From an uncultured Nocardioidaceae bacterium (GTDB lineage: Bacteria; Actinomycetota; Actinomycetes; Propionibacteriales; Nocardioidaceae), in NCBI GenBank assembly GCA_902805845.1, contig CADCUI010000045.1, forward strand, positions 1 to 34,207: 34,207 nucleotides of DNA, written 5' to 3'. The stretch's first letter is position 1; every line of letters starts with the position of its first letter. Below, piece by piece: positions 23,063-33,770 of this stretch. The notes under the pieces were generated by a model. That model had not been told where the DNA came from and did no database searches. It saw only the letters and a list, made by a program, of their open reading frames with translations. The translations under genes and the position numbers were made by a program.

Positions 23063-23449
23063 TCACAGCTGGGTGAGCGCCACCCCGACGATGACGACGA
23101 CGAGCACCAGCGCGACGAGGTAGATCCATCCGGTCGGGAAGTGCCGGTGGTCCTCTCGCTGGCCCTCGAGCGTCGCCACCGGGTCGTCACCGTGGCGGGC
23201 GCGGAGCAGCTCCTGGGCCCGGCTCAGGTAGCCGTCGACGGGGCGCAGCGCATACCCCTTGCGCCACCGGCTCACCGCGAACTGCTGGTCGGCCACCTCG
23301 TACGGCGCCATCGCGGGCGGATCGCTGTCCAGGGCCGCCCTGAGCTGTCCGACGTACTCGTCGACCTCGGACGCCAGGTAGCCCTCGCGCCCGAACCCCG
23401 CAGTCGGGAACGCCGGTTCGGGCAGCCGGTCGGGTGCGTCGTCGGTCAC
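23063..23449 (-). CDS. DivIVA-like motif protein with C-terminal membrane anchor
   Basis: 128 residues from GTG 23449, six bases after GACAAT; GTG 23464 is an alternative with five more residues. Two DivIVA-type half-motifs are seen: F-P-T-A-G-F-G-R-E-G-Y-L-A-S-E-V-D-E-Y at about 14-32 and F-A-V-S-R-W-R-K-G-Y-A-L-R-P-V-D-G-Y-L at about 58-76. Each has the G-Y...V-D-x-Y/F pattern. A charged stretch then leads to one transmembrane helix near 109-127, with only T-Q-L after it. DivIVA and relatives sense curved membrane at poles and septa, usually by coiled coils. This protein has almost no coiled coil and is tail-anchored, so it may be a small septal or polar partner (inference). Confidence 0.75.
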   Translation of the reverse strand: MTDDAPDRLPEPAFPTAGFGREGYLASEVDEYVGQLRAALDSDPPAMAPYEVADQQFAVSRWRKGYALRPVDGYLSRAQELLRARHGDDPVATLEGQREDHRHFPTGWIYLVALVLVVVIVGVALTQL

Positions 23450-23455
23450 ACGGTG

Positions 23456-23461
23456 ATTGTC
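23456..23461 (-). promoter_or_regulatory. -10-like box of the DivIVA-like gene
   Basis: GACAAT on the minus strand, six bases before GTG 23449. It fits nANNNT but lacks the first T. Confidence 0.4.
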
Positions 23462-23477
23462 CACGACGCGCCGGCCG

Positions 23478-24584
23478 TCACGCGGCGTCCAGGGGCGGGA
23501 TGGCGTCGGTCGACTCGAGCGGACCCATGCCCGTGATCCGCAGCAGGTCGGCGATGACCGACCGGAGCTGCGCCAGGATCACCTCCGCGGTCAGGTCATG
23601 GCTCCGCTCCACGGTGGACGTGGCGGCGCCGAGCTCGCGGAGCCGGGGCCGCACCGCGGTGGGAAGCCGGTCGCCCCGCAGCTCGACGGCGACGGCGTCG
23701 GCGGCGTCGGCGACCTCCCGGCAGAGCCGGGCGTGGGCGGGCGGGACGGAGGTCGCCCGGTAGGCGCCGACCGCGGCTCGACGGACGATCACCCGGGTGT
23801 TGCGCAGCGCGAGGTCCAGCGGCTCGACGAGGTCGGCCATCTTGCGCATGCTTCCCTTGTGCCGGATGCGGAACGGCGAGGAACGCACCACCGAGAGCCC
23901 CTCGTCCGCGGCCTGCCGCAGCTCTGCGATGAGCACGTCGGTGGAGCGCGCGTCGGCCAGCAGCTCCATGGTCGCGTCGACGTCCCCGCCCTCGATCCCC
24001 TGGGCGGCGCCCCTCAGCAGCCAGGCGACCTTCTCGAGGACGACCGCCGCCTGGTCCCGCGGGCGCCGCAGCGGAGCCGCGGGTACGACGGTCGCCGCCG
24101 CGAGTGCCACCGCCCCGCCGACCAGGGCGTCGGTCCACCGCAGCAGCGCCTGCTCCGGAGGGACCACCAGCGCGGTGATGATGATCGACTGCACGGCCGC
24201 CTGGGTCACGAACATCCCGCTGGCGTCCAGCAGGAGGGCCGTCGACATCGACAGCGCCACGATCAGCGTCAGCTGCCACCAGCCACTGCCCAGGGACAGG
24301 ACCAGGAGGTCGGCGACGAGCACGCCGATGGCGACGCCGACGGTCACGTCGGCCACCCGCCGCAGCCGCTGTCCGTAGGAGGTGCCCAGACACACCACCG
24401 CCGCCACCGGGGCGAAGAACGGGGCGTCGTGGCCGAGCACTTCCGCGGCCAGCAGCCACGCGACTCCTGCCGCGACCGAGGCCTGGGCGACGTGCCACCC
24501 CTTCGACCGCAGTCTTCCCAGCCGCTGGCGCAGGGAGAATCGGCTCCGCTGCAGCACCCGGTCCAACATCGCCGGTTCCGTCAC
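23478..24584 (-). CDS. FUSC / aromatic-acid-exporter-like membrane protein
   Basis: 368 residues from GTG 24584, six bases after GACGAT. An ATG at 24602 would have its purine stretch touching the start. The N-terminal half (about 25-175) has roughly six hydrophobic segments, including A-S-V-A-A-G-V-A-W-L-L and P-V-A-A-V-V-C-L-G, then V-G-V-A-I-G-V-L-V-A-D, typical of FUSC proteins. The C-terminal half (about 180-360) is cytoplasmic and helical with many A-D-A-A and R-L-R-E-L patterns. Family members are related to AaeB and aluminium-activated-malate-transporter folds and are proposed to export aromatic acids or other anions. Substrate unknown. It is divergent from the WS/DGAT gene and may follow its own promoter. 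Confidence 0.82.
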   Translation of the reverse strand: MTEPAMLDRVLQRSRFSLRQRLGRLRSKGWHVAQASVAAGVAWLLAAEVLGHDAPFFAPVAAVVCLGTSYGQRLRRVADVTVGVAIGVLVADLLVLSLGSGWWQLTLIVALSMSTALLLDASGMFVTQAAVQSIIITALVVPPEQALLRWTDALVGGAVALAAATVVPAAPLRRPRDQAAVVLEKVAWLLRGAAQGIEGGDVDATMELLADARSTDVLIAELRQAADEGLSVVRSSPFRIRHKGSMRKMADLVEPLDLALRNTRVIVRRAAVGAYRATSVPPAHARLCREVADAADAVAVELRGDRLPTAVRPRLRELGAATSTVERSHDLTAEVILAQLRSVIADLLRITGMGPLESTDAIPPLDAA

Positions 24585-24677
24585 CCCTGCATCGTCTCGC
24601 ATCCCCTCGTCAGGGCCTCCTCCGGAGCACCCGGCCGCGGGCCATGGGGCATGATCGACGGGACGGAAGGGGCGCCG

Positions 24678-26111
24678 ATGGCAGTGCCGATGGACGTGAC
24701 CGCGCAGGGGTTCATGATCGCGGAGTCACGCCGGACGCCCATGCACGTCGGTGGGCTGCAGCTCTTCGAGCCCCCGGAGGATGCGGGGCCGGACTGGGCC
24801 CGCACCATCTACGAGAGGTCGCTGGAGTCACCGGCTGCGTCGCCGTTGTGGCTCAAGCGGCCCCACCGTTCGTTGGCCACGGGCGGGATGTGGGGGTGGA
24901 CCCAGGACGACGAGTTCGACCTGGAGTACCACGCCCGGCACAGCGCGCTGCCGGCCCCGGGCCGGATCCGTGAGCTGCTGGAGCTGGTGGGCCGGCTGCA
25001 CGGCACGCGGCTGGCCCTGGAGCGGCCGCTGTGGGAGATGCACTTCATCGAGGGGCTGGCCGACGGGCGGGTGGCGATCTACGCCAAGCTCCACCACGCC
25101 CTGGTCGACGGTGTCGCCGCCATGCGACTGCTCCAGTCCGCGCTCAGCACCGACCCCGACGACCGGGACACGCCCGCGCCGTGGGCCGTTCGGGACCCCT
25201 GGGACGGGGCCGAGCGGGACCAGCCGCCGCTCGCAGAGCGCTGGCGATCGATCCCTGGAGGCGCGGCCCGGTCGGCCCTCGCGATCAGCGCCGAGGCTGC
25301 CGGGCTGACGAGCACCTTGCTGCGCACTCTCGACCGGGGCCTGCGCGACGAGTCGGCCCCGATGGCCCTCTACGCGCCCAGGACGATCCTCAACCGGACC
25401 ATCACCGGCGCGCGGCGGGTCGCCGCAGAGCACTGGGACGTCGAGCGGGTCCACCGGGTGGCCAAGTCGGCCGACGCCACCATCAACGACGTGGTGCTCG
25501 CGATGTGCAGCGGGGCTCTGCGCCACTACCTGGCCGAGCTCGACGAGCTGCCCGAGCAGTCGCTGGTCGCCATGGTGCCGGTGAGCCTGACCCTCAGGGA
25601 AGGCGGCAAGGCGTCTGTCGAGGGCAGTGCGGTGGGGACGATCTCCGACGGCAACACGCTGGGCACGATCATGGTCAAGCTGGGCACCGACCTCGCCGAC
25701 CCCGGCGAGCGGCTCGCCGCCGTCCGCGCCGGGGTGCGGAGCGGCAAGGAGGCGATGGCGGGGATGACGCCGACCGAGATCGTGGCGATGAGCGGTCTGG
25801 GCGTCGCGCCGGCGGTGCTGCTGCCGATGCTGGGGCTCCAGGGACTCGCCCGCCCGCCGTTCAACCTGGTGATCTCCAATGTCCCCGGCCCGAAGCAGCC
25901 GCTCTACTGGCACGGCGCCCGGCTGACCGACATGTATCCCTTGTCGATCCCGCTGCACGGACAGGCGATGAACATCACCGTCGCGTCGTACGACGGGATG
26001 CTCAACTTCGGTCTCACCGGCTGCCGGCGTACGGCGCCGAGCCTGCAGCGGCTGCTCACGCACCTCGACGACGAGCTCAGCGCCCTCGAGAAGGCGGCCG
26101 GCGTCGGCTGA
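24678..26111 (+). CDS. Wax ester synthase / diacylglycerol acyltransferase (WS/DGAT family)
   Basis: 477 residues from ATG 24678, with GGAAGGGG seven bases upstream. ATG 24651 would add nine residues with a weak site. The family active site HHxxxDG is present as H-H-A-L-V-D-G at 139-145. The N-terminal M-H-V-G-G-L-Q-L-F at 22-30 and the C-terminal P-F-N-L-V-I-S-N-V-P-G-P-K-Q-P-L-Y segment near 393-409 (the family N-V-P-G-P motif) are intact. These enzymes transfer fatty acyl-CoA to diacylglycerol or a fatty alcohol to make storage triacylglycerol or wax ester at the inner membrane face. Actinobacteria usually carry several copies. A longer open frame reaches back to 23457 but runs antisense to the FUSC gene and is not coding. 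Confidence 0.93.
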   Translation: MAVPMDVTAQGFMIAESRRTPMHVGGLQLFEPPEDAGPDWARTIYERSLESPAASPLWLKRPHRSLATGGMWGWTQDDEFDLEYHARHSALPAPGRIRELLELVGRLHGTRLALERPLWEMHFIEGLADGRVAIYAKLHHALVDGVAAMRLLQSALSTDPDDRDTPAPWAVRDPWDGAERDQPPLAERWRSIPGGAARSALAISAEAAGLTSTLLRTLDRGLRDESAPMALYAPRTILNRTITGARRVAAEHWDVERVHRVAKSADATINDVVLAMCSGALRHYLAELDELPEQSLVAMVPVSLTLREGGKASVEGSAVGTISDGNTLGTIMVKLGTDLADPGERLAAVRAGVRSGKEAMAGMTPTEIVAMSGLGVAPAVLLPMLGLQGLARPPFNLVISNVPGPKQPLYWHGARLTDMYPLSIPLHGQAMNITVASYDGMLNFGLTGCRRTAPSLQRLLTHLDDELSALEKAAGVG

Positions 26112-26133
26112 CTCGCGTCCTCGTCGAGCGGTC

Positions 26134-29100
26134 TCAGTCGTCGAGCAGCGCGCGCACGTCGTCGGCCACGATCGGGGTGCCCAGGCCGCCTCCACCGTCG
26201 AGCACCTGGGCGAAGAGCGCCGCCTTGCGCTCCTTGAGCTGCATCACCTTCTCCTCGATGGTCCCCGAGGAGACCATCCGGTAGACGATGACCGGCCGCT
26301 GCTGGCCGATGCGGTGGGCCCGGTCGACCGCCTGCGCCTCCACGGCCGGGTTCCACCACGGGTCCAGCACGAAGACGTAGTCGGCCTCGGTGAGCGTGAG
26401 CCCCACCCCGCCGGCCTTCAGGCTGATGAGGAACACCGCCCCCTCACCGCTCTTGAAGTCGGCGATGACCTCGCCGCGACGGCGCGTGCGACCGTCGAGG
26501 TACTGCGACTCGATGCCCTCGGAGGTGAGCCGGTCCCGCACCCGGCCGAGGAACGACGTGAACTGGCTGAACACCAGCGCCCGATGGCCCTCGGCGACCA
26601 CCTCCTGCAGGTGGTCCACCAGCGCGTCGACCTTCGCCGAGCCCACGCCCTCGTGCTCGGGGTCGAGGAGCGCGGCGTCGAGGCTGAGCTGGCGCAGCCG
26701 GGTCAGGGACCGGAAGATCGCGATGCGCTGCCGGTCGAAGTCGCCGAGCAGCCCGAGCACCTTCTGCCGCTCGCGCTGCAGGTGCAGGTCGTAGATGCGC
26801 CGGTGCCGCGGTGTCAGCTGGACCTCGAGCACCTGCTCCTGCTTGGGCGGCAGGTCGGCCGCGACCAGGTCCTTGGTGCGGCGCAGCAGGAACGGCCGCA
26901 CCCGCCGGCGGAACCGTGCCAGGACCTCGGCGTCGCCCTCCTTCTCCACCGGGTTGGCGACCGTCTCGGTGAAGCGCTGCGGGTAGGGGTAGAGCCCGGG
27001 CGCCACGATCGACAGCAGCGACCACAGCTCCATCAGCCGGTTCTCCAGCGGCGTGCCGGTGAGCGCCAGGCGGAAGGGCGTCTCCAGGCGTCGGACGCAC
27101 TGGTAGGTCTTGCCCAGATGGTTCTTCACCGTCTGCGCCTCGTCGAGCACCAGCCCGTCCCACGCGAGCGCGAGGTAGTCCTCGACCTCCAGCCGGTAGA
27201 GCGTGTAGGAGGTCACGACCACGTCGGCGCCGGCGTACACGTCTGCCAGCGCGACTCCGCGGCGGGAGCGCGAGGAGGTGACCGTGCGCACGTCCAGCCC
27301 CGGCGCGAAGGTCGCGGCCTCGTGCGCCCAGGTGCTCACCACGCTCGTCGGCGCCAGCACGAGGAACGGCGCGCCGCGTCGGTCGGCCGGCCGGGAGCGC
27401 ACCGAGGCGACGAGGGCCAGCGCCTGCAGGGTCTTCCCCAGCCCCATGTCGTCGGCGAGGATGCCGCCCAGCCGGGCCTCCCACAGGAACGCCAGCCAGC
27501 GGAAACCCTCGAGCTGGTAGCCACGGAGGTCGGCGAGGAGCCCGGAGGGATCGACGGCAGGCAGCGTGTCGAGGTCGAGCAGGGCGCGCGCCGCCTCGAC
27601 CCACTGCGACGCCTGCGCGTCCACGAGCCCGATCTCGGCGAGCTCGTCCCACAGGCCGAGGTCGTGGTGGCCCACGCGGACGCCGTCGGCAGGCTGCTCC
27701 TCCAGCTCGCGGGCCTCGCGGACCAGCTCGGCGAGCCGGGCGAACTCCGGGCGGTCGATCCGCAGGTGCGCGCCGTCGCGGAGCACGAGGCGCTCGGCTC
27801 CCAGGGTCAGCCCCTCCAGCAGCTGGGCGAGCCCGATGAACCGGTCCCCCACCGTCACCACCACCTCGAGGTCGAGCCAGTCGGTCCGGTCTCCTGAGCG
27901 GTCCCCCTCGGCATCCCGCGGCTGGAAGCGGATCACGGGGTCGTCGGTGACCTCGTGGAAGTCGGGGCGTACGCCGATCTCCTCGATCTCGACCTGTCCC
28001 GACGCCTCGAGCGGCACCAGGGTGTCCTCCACGAACGCGACCGCGACTGCCCCGCGGAAGGTCTGCTCGGGAAGAAGCCGGCGCTCGCGTGGTGAGCCGC
28101 AGAGCCGCAGCCGCTGCTCGTCGTCGAGCTCGAGCCCGTCGAGCACCTGCGCCTCCTGCTCGGGCCGGCGGATGCCGCGGAGCCCACGGGTCTCGTCGAC
28201 GGCGTAGATCCGGTCGTCCTCACCGACCCGGTAGCGCCAGGTCCAGGCGGCGTGCGCCTCGTCCACCGCCTTCCACGTGACCGTGAGGACCAGCCGTGGC
28301 TGCGGGGCGGCCGGGATCTCGACGCTCGCGTCGGAGGAGCGCACCGGCAGGTGCCGCTGGAGTCGGGGGAGGTACTCGGTGACGAGCTCGTCCACGTGGC
28401 GGCGCGGCACCGGAAGCGTCTGCCCGGCGGCGAGGAGCCGTCGCGTCCGGGCCCCGGCCGGACTGGTCAACGGACCCAGGGTCACCTCCCACGCGTCCCC
28501 CACCGGATCCCACAGCGCGACGCCGTGACCGGACTCGCCGAGCACCTCGACGCGATCGCCGGTGTACCAGGTGCCGTCGGCTCGCACCCCCATCTGCACG
28601 TGGGCGGTGGCGGTGCCCACGTCGCCCCCGTCGCCGTCGGCACCGTCGGCACCGTTGACGTCGACCTGCAGCGACAGCGGCGTCGCAGCGACGGCCAGCC
28701 CCTGGAGCCGACCGGCCGGGACCAGTGAAATCCCCACCCGGGCGGCTTCGTGCAGCAGTGGCCACAGCGCCGGGCCGAAGCTCGACACGATCAGGTGGCT
28801 CTCGGAACCGAAGTACGCGCGGTTCGCCGCCCGGTAGGAGCTGAGCAGCTCGGCCAGGACCGCCGCCTGCGCCGGGTCGACGTCGCTCCTGCGGTCGAGG
28901 TGCACCACGTCGGCCCAGGAGACGCCCGAGCGGACCCAGCTCCCTCTCGCGCCTTGGCGGACGGGCCGCAGTCGCAGTGCGCCGCTCCTGGGCCGGTGCA
29001 GCTCCTCGGCGCTCTGCCAGGACCGCGCCGGAGCGGTGGGGGCCACCTCGACCTGGAGGGCCAGGGGGCTCTTCGGCGCGGTGGCCCGCAGCGCCTCCTC

Positions 29101-29469
29101 GTCGAGCTCCTCGAGCAGCAGCCCCAGCTGGCGTTGCCACTGCGGGACGTTCGCCTGCTCCTCGGCGTACTGCTCCTCCGCGGCCAGGAGCAGCGCGGCC
29201 GCGTGCTTGCAGAGACGCACCACCGGGCAGGTGCAACGGGACTCGACCCACAGGCCGGACGGGTCCTCCGCCACGGTCACCGTGGTGGCGTAGTCCCGCG
29301 ACCGCGACCCCAGCACCCGGCCGTGCACCAACGTGATGCGTGGGTTGGAGGCGTTGACGTCGACCTCCAGCACGTGGCCGCGCCGGTGGTAGTCGCGCCC
29401 ACGTTCGACGGTGCCGGCGCCGAAGGCATAGGCGAGCTCGGCGTCGTCGAACCACGAGGAGGAGCCCAT
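26134..29469 (-). CDS. SWIM zinc-finger SNF2-family helicase
   Basis: 1111 residues. A SWIM zinc finger is at the N-terminus: C79, C81, C87 and H89 in C-T-C-P-V-V-R-L-C-K-H. A long middle region of several beta-rich segments (about 100-610) follows. The Swi2/Snf2 ATPase starts near 640: Walker A D-M-G-L-G-K-T, D-E-A-Q box in V-L-D-E-A-Q-T-V-K-N, A-L-T-G-T-P-L-E-N. The second lobe has F-S-Q-F-T-S-F and motif VI A-H-R-I-G-Q. SNF2 proteins move on double-stranded DNA using ATP and displace proteins. Bacterial HepA/RapA relatives recycle RNA polymerase, but this SWIM architecture is a separate group with unknown partners. ATG 29469 lies eight bases after TAGGGT. Divergent from pta. Confidence 0.93.
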   Translation of the reverse strand: MGSSSWFDDAELAYAFGAGTVERGRDYHRRGHVLEVDVNASNPRITLVHGRVLGSRSRDYATTVTVAEDPSGLWVESRCTCPVVRLCKHAAALLLAAEEQYAEEQANVPQWQRQLGLLLEELDEEALRATAPKSPLALQVEVAPTAPARSWQSAEELHRPRSGALRLRPVRQGARGSWVRSGVSWADVVHLDRRSDVDPAQAAVLAELLSSYRAANRAYFGSESHLIVSSFGPALWPLLHEAARVGISLVPAGRLQGLAVAATPLSLQVDVNGADGADGDGGDVGTATAHVQMGVRADGTWYTGDRVEVLGESGHGVALWDPVGDAWEVTLGPLTSPAGARTRRLLAAGQTLPVPRRHVDELVTEYLPRLQRHLPVRSSDASVEIPAAPQPRLVLTVTWKAVDEAHAAWTWRYRVGEDDRIYAVDETRGLRGIRRPEQEAQVLDGLELDDEQRLRLCGSPRERRLLPEQTFRGAVAVAFVEDTLVPLEASGQVEIEEIGVRPDFHEVTDDPVIRFQPRDAEGDRSGDRTDWLDLEVVVTVGDRFIGLAQLLEGLTLGAERLVLRDGAHLRIDRPEFARLAELVREARELEEQPADGVRVGHHDLGLWDELAEIGLVDAQASQWVEAARALLDLDTLPAVDPSGLLADLRGYQLEGFRWLAFLWEARLGGILADDMGLGKTLQALALVASVRSRPADRRGAPFLVLAPTSVVSTWAHEAATFAPGLDVRTVTSSRSRRGVALADVYAGADVVVTSYTLYRLEVEDYLALAWDGLVLDEAQTVKNHLGKTYQCVRRLETPFRLALTGTPLENRLMELWSLLSIVAPGLYPYPQRFTETVANPVEKEGDAEVLARFRRRVRPFLLRRTKDLVAADLPPKQEQVLEVQLTPRHRRIYDLHLQRERQKVLGLLGDFDRQRIAIFRSLTRLRQLSLDAALLDPEHEGVGSAKVDALVDHLQEVVAEGHRALVFSQFTSFLGRVRDRLTSEGIESQYLDGRTRRRGEVIADFKSGEGAVFLISLKAGGVGLTLTEADYVFVLDPWWNPAVEAQAVDRAHRIGQQRPVIVYRMVSSGTIEEKVMQLKERKAALFAQVLDGGGGLGTPIVADDVRALLDD

Positions 29470-29477
29470 CGGCCTCG

Positions 29478-29516
29478 ACCCTAGCCCCGGGCACCCCCGA
29501 ATCCGACGGTTAGCCT
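29478..29516. promoter_or_regulatory. Divergent -10 boxes for the SNF2 gene and pta
   Basis: Minus strand TAGGGT (29478-29483), eight bases before ATG 29469. Plus strand TAGCCT (29511-29516), seven bases before ATG 29524. The two genes share a 54-bp region, and both messages would have nearly no leader. Confidence 0.5.
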
Positions 29517-29523
29517 GACGACC

Positions 29524-31613
29524 ATGTCGACCGTCTACGTGGCCTCCGCCGAGGGCTACACCGGGAAGTCGACGGTGGCCCTGGGAGTGCTGGAGCAGCT
29601 CTCACGCTGCGTCGCCCGTGTCGGTGTGTTCCGCCCCATCGTGCGCGGTGACCTCGCTGCGACCGGGGGACGCGACTACGTGCTCGACCTCCTCACCGCG
29701 CACGACGCCTCCACCACCTCCTACGAGGACGCCGCCGGGGTGACCTACGAGGAGATGCACCACGACCCCGACGAGGCCATGGACCGCATCATCGACCGCT
29801 TCCACGCCGTGGCCGCGGCTTGCGACGCGGTCCTCGTCGTCGGCAGCGACTACACCGACGTGGCCACACCCACGGAGTTCGCCGTCAACGCCCGCGTCGC
29901 GGCCAATGTCGGGGCACCGGTCCTCCTGGTCGTCAATGGCGCCCGGCGGAGCCCTGAGGAGCTGCGCACCACCGTCGAGCTGCTGGCCGCCGAGCTCCGC
30001 ACCCTCCACGCGACCCTCTTCGCCGTGGTGGCCAACCGGTGCTCCTCGGACGACCTGGCCGCCGACGCTGCCGCGGTGAGCCTCGACGGCGCACCCGGCT
30101 ACGCGATCCCCGACGAGCCGATCCTCGATTCCCCCAGCGTCGCCGAGCTCATGCACGCCTGCGGCGGCTCGTTGCTCAGCGGCGACCCGGAGCAGCTGCA
30201 GCGGGAGGTCGGCGGGATCATGGTCGCGGCGATGACGCTGCCGAACGTCCTCGACCGGCTCACCGACGGAGTCTTGGTCGTCACCCCCGGGGACCGTCCC
30301 GAGATCGTGCTCGGCGTGCTCTTCGCGCACATCTCGCCGGGCTTCCCGCAGATCTCCGGGATCGTCCTCACCGGTGGTCTCGAGCTTCCCGAGCAGGTAC
30401 GACGGCTCGTCGAGGGGCTGGCCGTGTCCACCCCGATCATCCGCACCGACCTGGGGACCCATGCCACGGCCACCGCGTTGAGCAACCGGCGTGGGCGGCT
30501 GACCAGGGGCTCCCCGCGCAAGGTGGCGACCGCGCTCGGGATCTTCGCCGACCACGTGGACGGCCAGGCGCTCCTCGACCGGCTGGAGGTCACGCGGTCC
30601 CCGACGGTGACGCCGTTGATGTTCGAGCACCGGCTCATCGACCGGGCGGTCGAGATCCGCAAGCACATCGTCCTGCCCGAGGGGGACGACGAGCGCGTCC
30701 TGCGCGCGGCGGAGATCCTGCTGCGACGCGGGGTCGCGGACCTCACCCTGCTCGGGGATCCGGTGGCGGTGAACCGGAGGGCCGCGGAGCTGGGCGTCGA
30801 CGTCTCCCGGGCCCAGCTGCTCAGCACCCACGACGGGGAGCTGAGGGAGGAGTTCGCGCAGGTCTACGCCGAGCGCCGCCGCCACAAGGGCATCCACCTG
30901 GACGAGGCACGCGATCTCGTCACCGACGTGTCGTACTTCGGCACGATGATGGTCGAGCTCGGCAAGGCCGACGGCATGGTCTCGGGGGCGGCGCACACCA
31001 CGGCGCACACGATCCGTCCCGCCCTGGAAGTGGTGAAGACCGTGCCGGACGTCTCCATCGTCTCCTCGGTGTTCTTCATGTGCCTGCCGCACCAGGTCCT
31101 CGTCTACGGCGACTGCGCGGTGGTCCCGGACCCCACCTCCGAGGAGCTCGCCGACATCGCGATCGCCTCCGCCGCCACCGCGGCGGCGTTCGGCATCGAC
31201 CCCCGGGTGGCGATGCTCTCGTACTCGACCGGCTCCTCCGGGGCCGGCACCGACGTGGAGAAGGTCTCCAAGGCCACCCAGCTCGTGCGCGAACGCGCCC
31301 CGCGGCTGCCGGTGGAGGGTCCCATCCAGTACGACGCCGCCATCGACACCGCCGTGGCCGAGGCCAAGCTGCCCGGGTCGGAGGTCGCCGGTCAGGCGAC
31401 CGTCTTCATCTTTCCCGACCTCAACACCGGCAACAACACCTACAAGGCGGTGCAGCGCTCGGCGGCGGCCGTCGCCGTCGGCCCGGTCCTGCAGGGACTT
31501 CGCAAGCCGGTCAACGACCTCTCCCGCGGCGCGACCGTCCGCGACATCGTCAACACCGTGGCGATCACCGCGATCCAGGCCCAGCACCCGCTGGACGGGT
31601 CGGAGGTGCGTGC

Positions 31614-31617
<4 letters not shown>
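29524..31617 (+). CDS. pta: Phosphate acetyltransferase
   Basis: 697 residues, the long form. It converts acetyl-CoA and phosphate to acetyl phosphate. N-terminal BioD-like P-loop domain: V-A-S-A-E-G-Y-T-G-K-S-T at 6-17. A DRTGG domain occupies about 215-330, and the catalytic PTA/PTB domain about 360-690, starting R-K-H-I-V-L-P-E-G-D-D-E-R and containing M-V-S-G-A-A-H-T-T and S-Y-S-T-G-S-S-G. The stop overlaps the ackA GTG by 4 bp, so the pair is an operon with coupled translation. Probable leaderless start after TAGCCT. Confidence 0.96.
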
Positions 31618-32813
<1,196 letters not shown>

Positions 32814-32841
32814 GGCCCCCCCCCCGATGTGCACCGTGCCT

Positions 32842-33666
32842 TCAGCTGGTGGTGGGTGACGGCGTCGTGGTCGGGGCCTCGGACGGGGTCGTGGTCGGGG
32901 TCTCGGTCGGCGCGGTGGGCTCCGGTGTGATCGAGGGCTCTGTCGTCGGCGTCGGCGTGACGGTCGGGTCCGGTGGGGTCGAGACCCCCGAGGGCTCGCT
33001 CGTCGGGCCGTCGGAAGCCGTGGTCGGCCCCTCGGTGGGCCGGCCGGACGGCTCCCGCTTCCGGTCGCCGGAGCTTTCGGCAAGCCCTGGAACCGTGGAG
33101 CCCTTGGAGGAGTCCGAACCACCCGTGAGCTCGGACACCGCACGCCCCGCGACCAGCTCGAACGCCGAGATGGCCACCATCGCGACGACGAAGACCCCCG
33201 CGGCGATGAGGGCGATCCGCTTCCAGGGCAGCCGGCTCGCCCACGTGGACGGGTCGGCGGCGGCCTCCTCCGGCTCGGCGGAGTGGCCTTCACCGGGACG
33301 CTCCGGGTGCTGGGCCTCGTCCAGCGCCTCCTCCGCCTCGCTCAGCTCGCGGCTGGCGCTCCTGAGCCCCGTCTCGGAGACGTTGCCCCCACGTCGCATC
33401 GCGGCGTCGACCCGGGCGCGGGCGAGCGTGACCCGCTTGAGGGCGGCTGCCTGCGCCGCGACCTGCCCGCGGCTGGCGTCGAGCGTCCGGGTGTAGAAGG
33501 CACCTCCGACGGAGGCGACCACGCTCCCCAGCGCCGCGCCGATGATGGTCCCTGCGACGCCGAGCGTCGAGAGCAGGACCGCGGAGGAGACGGCGGCCAG
33601 CGCTGCACCGATGACCTGCATCCAGTTGATGCCGACGCGCTTGTCGTCCTCCTCCACCTCCACCAC
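32842..33666 (-). CDS. Membrane protein with a Pro/Thr-rich C-terminal tail
   Basis: 274 residues from GTG 33666, chosen because CATACT lies seven bases upstream and the residues before it have no coding character. A short acidic start (V-V-E-V-E-E-D-D-K-R) leads into a long hydrophobic pair of helices at about 15-50. A basic/acidic helical region (about 55-125) includes R-V-D-A-A-M-R-R and E-A-E-E-A-L-D-E-A. A third membrane helix lies near 145-170. The last about 95 residues are Pro/Thr/Ser/Glu-rich, with T-P-T-P-T-T-E-P and T-T-T-P-S-P-T-T-S. With two N-terminal helices and one more, the tail would be outside the cell, where Thr-rich stretches may be glycosylated (inference). No family is recognised. 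It is convergent with ackA. Confidence 0.72.
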   Translation of the reverse strand: MVEVEEDDKRVGINWMQVIGAALAAVSSAVLLSTLGVAGTIIGAALGSVVASVGGAFYTRTLDASRGQVAAQAAALKRVTLARARVDAAMRRGGNVSETGLRSASRELSEAEEALDEAQHPERPGEGHSAEPEEAAADPSTWASRLPWKRIALIAAGVFVVAMVAISAFELVAGRAVSELTGGSDSSKGSTVPGLAESSGDRKREPSGRPTEGPTTASDGPTSEPSGVSTPPDPTVTPTPTTEPSITPEPTAPTETPTTTPSEAPTTTPSPTTS

Positions 33667-33673
33667 GCCGTCG

Positions 33674-33679
33674 AGTATG
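33674..33679 (-). promoter_or_regulatory. -10-like box of the Pro/Thr-rich membrane protein gene
   Basis: CATACT on the minus strand, seven bases before GTG 33666. Confidence 0.4.
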
Positions 33680-33770
33680 GCAACCGCCGGGCGGCCACAC
33701 ACGGCGGCGCTGCCCGGTGTGACGACGCACACTCCGGTGGCCAGCTCACCGTGTTAGGGCACAACGAGAC

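Noticed and set aside
23457-24650. N-terminal extension of the WS/DGAT frame
   Set aside because: Antisense to the FUSC gene; the acyltransferase family begins near 24678 with its own ribosome binding site.
26314-27897. Long + strand open frame opposite the SNF2 helicase
   Set aside because: Antisense to intact SNF2 motifs, with low-complexity His/Gln/Arg composition.
29602-31587. Long - strand open frame opposite pta
   Set aside because: Composition is His/Gly/Asp/Arg shadow; Pta motifs on the plus strand are complete.
32816-32825. Run of ten C after ackA as a phase-variable tract
   Set aside because: It lies after the stop codon and outside both neighbouring genes, so length change would not alter a reading frame.
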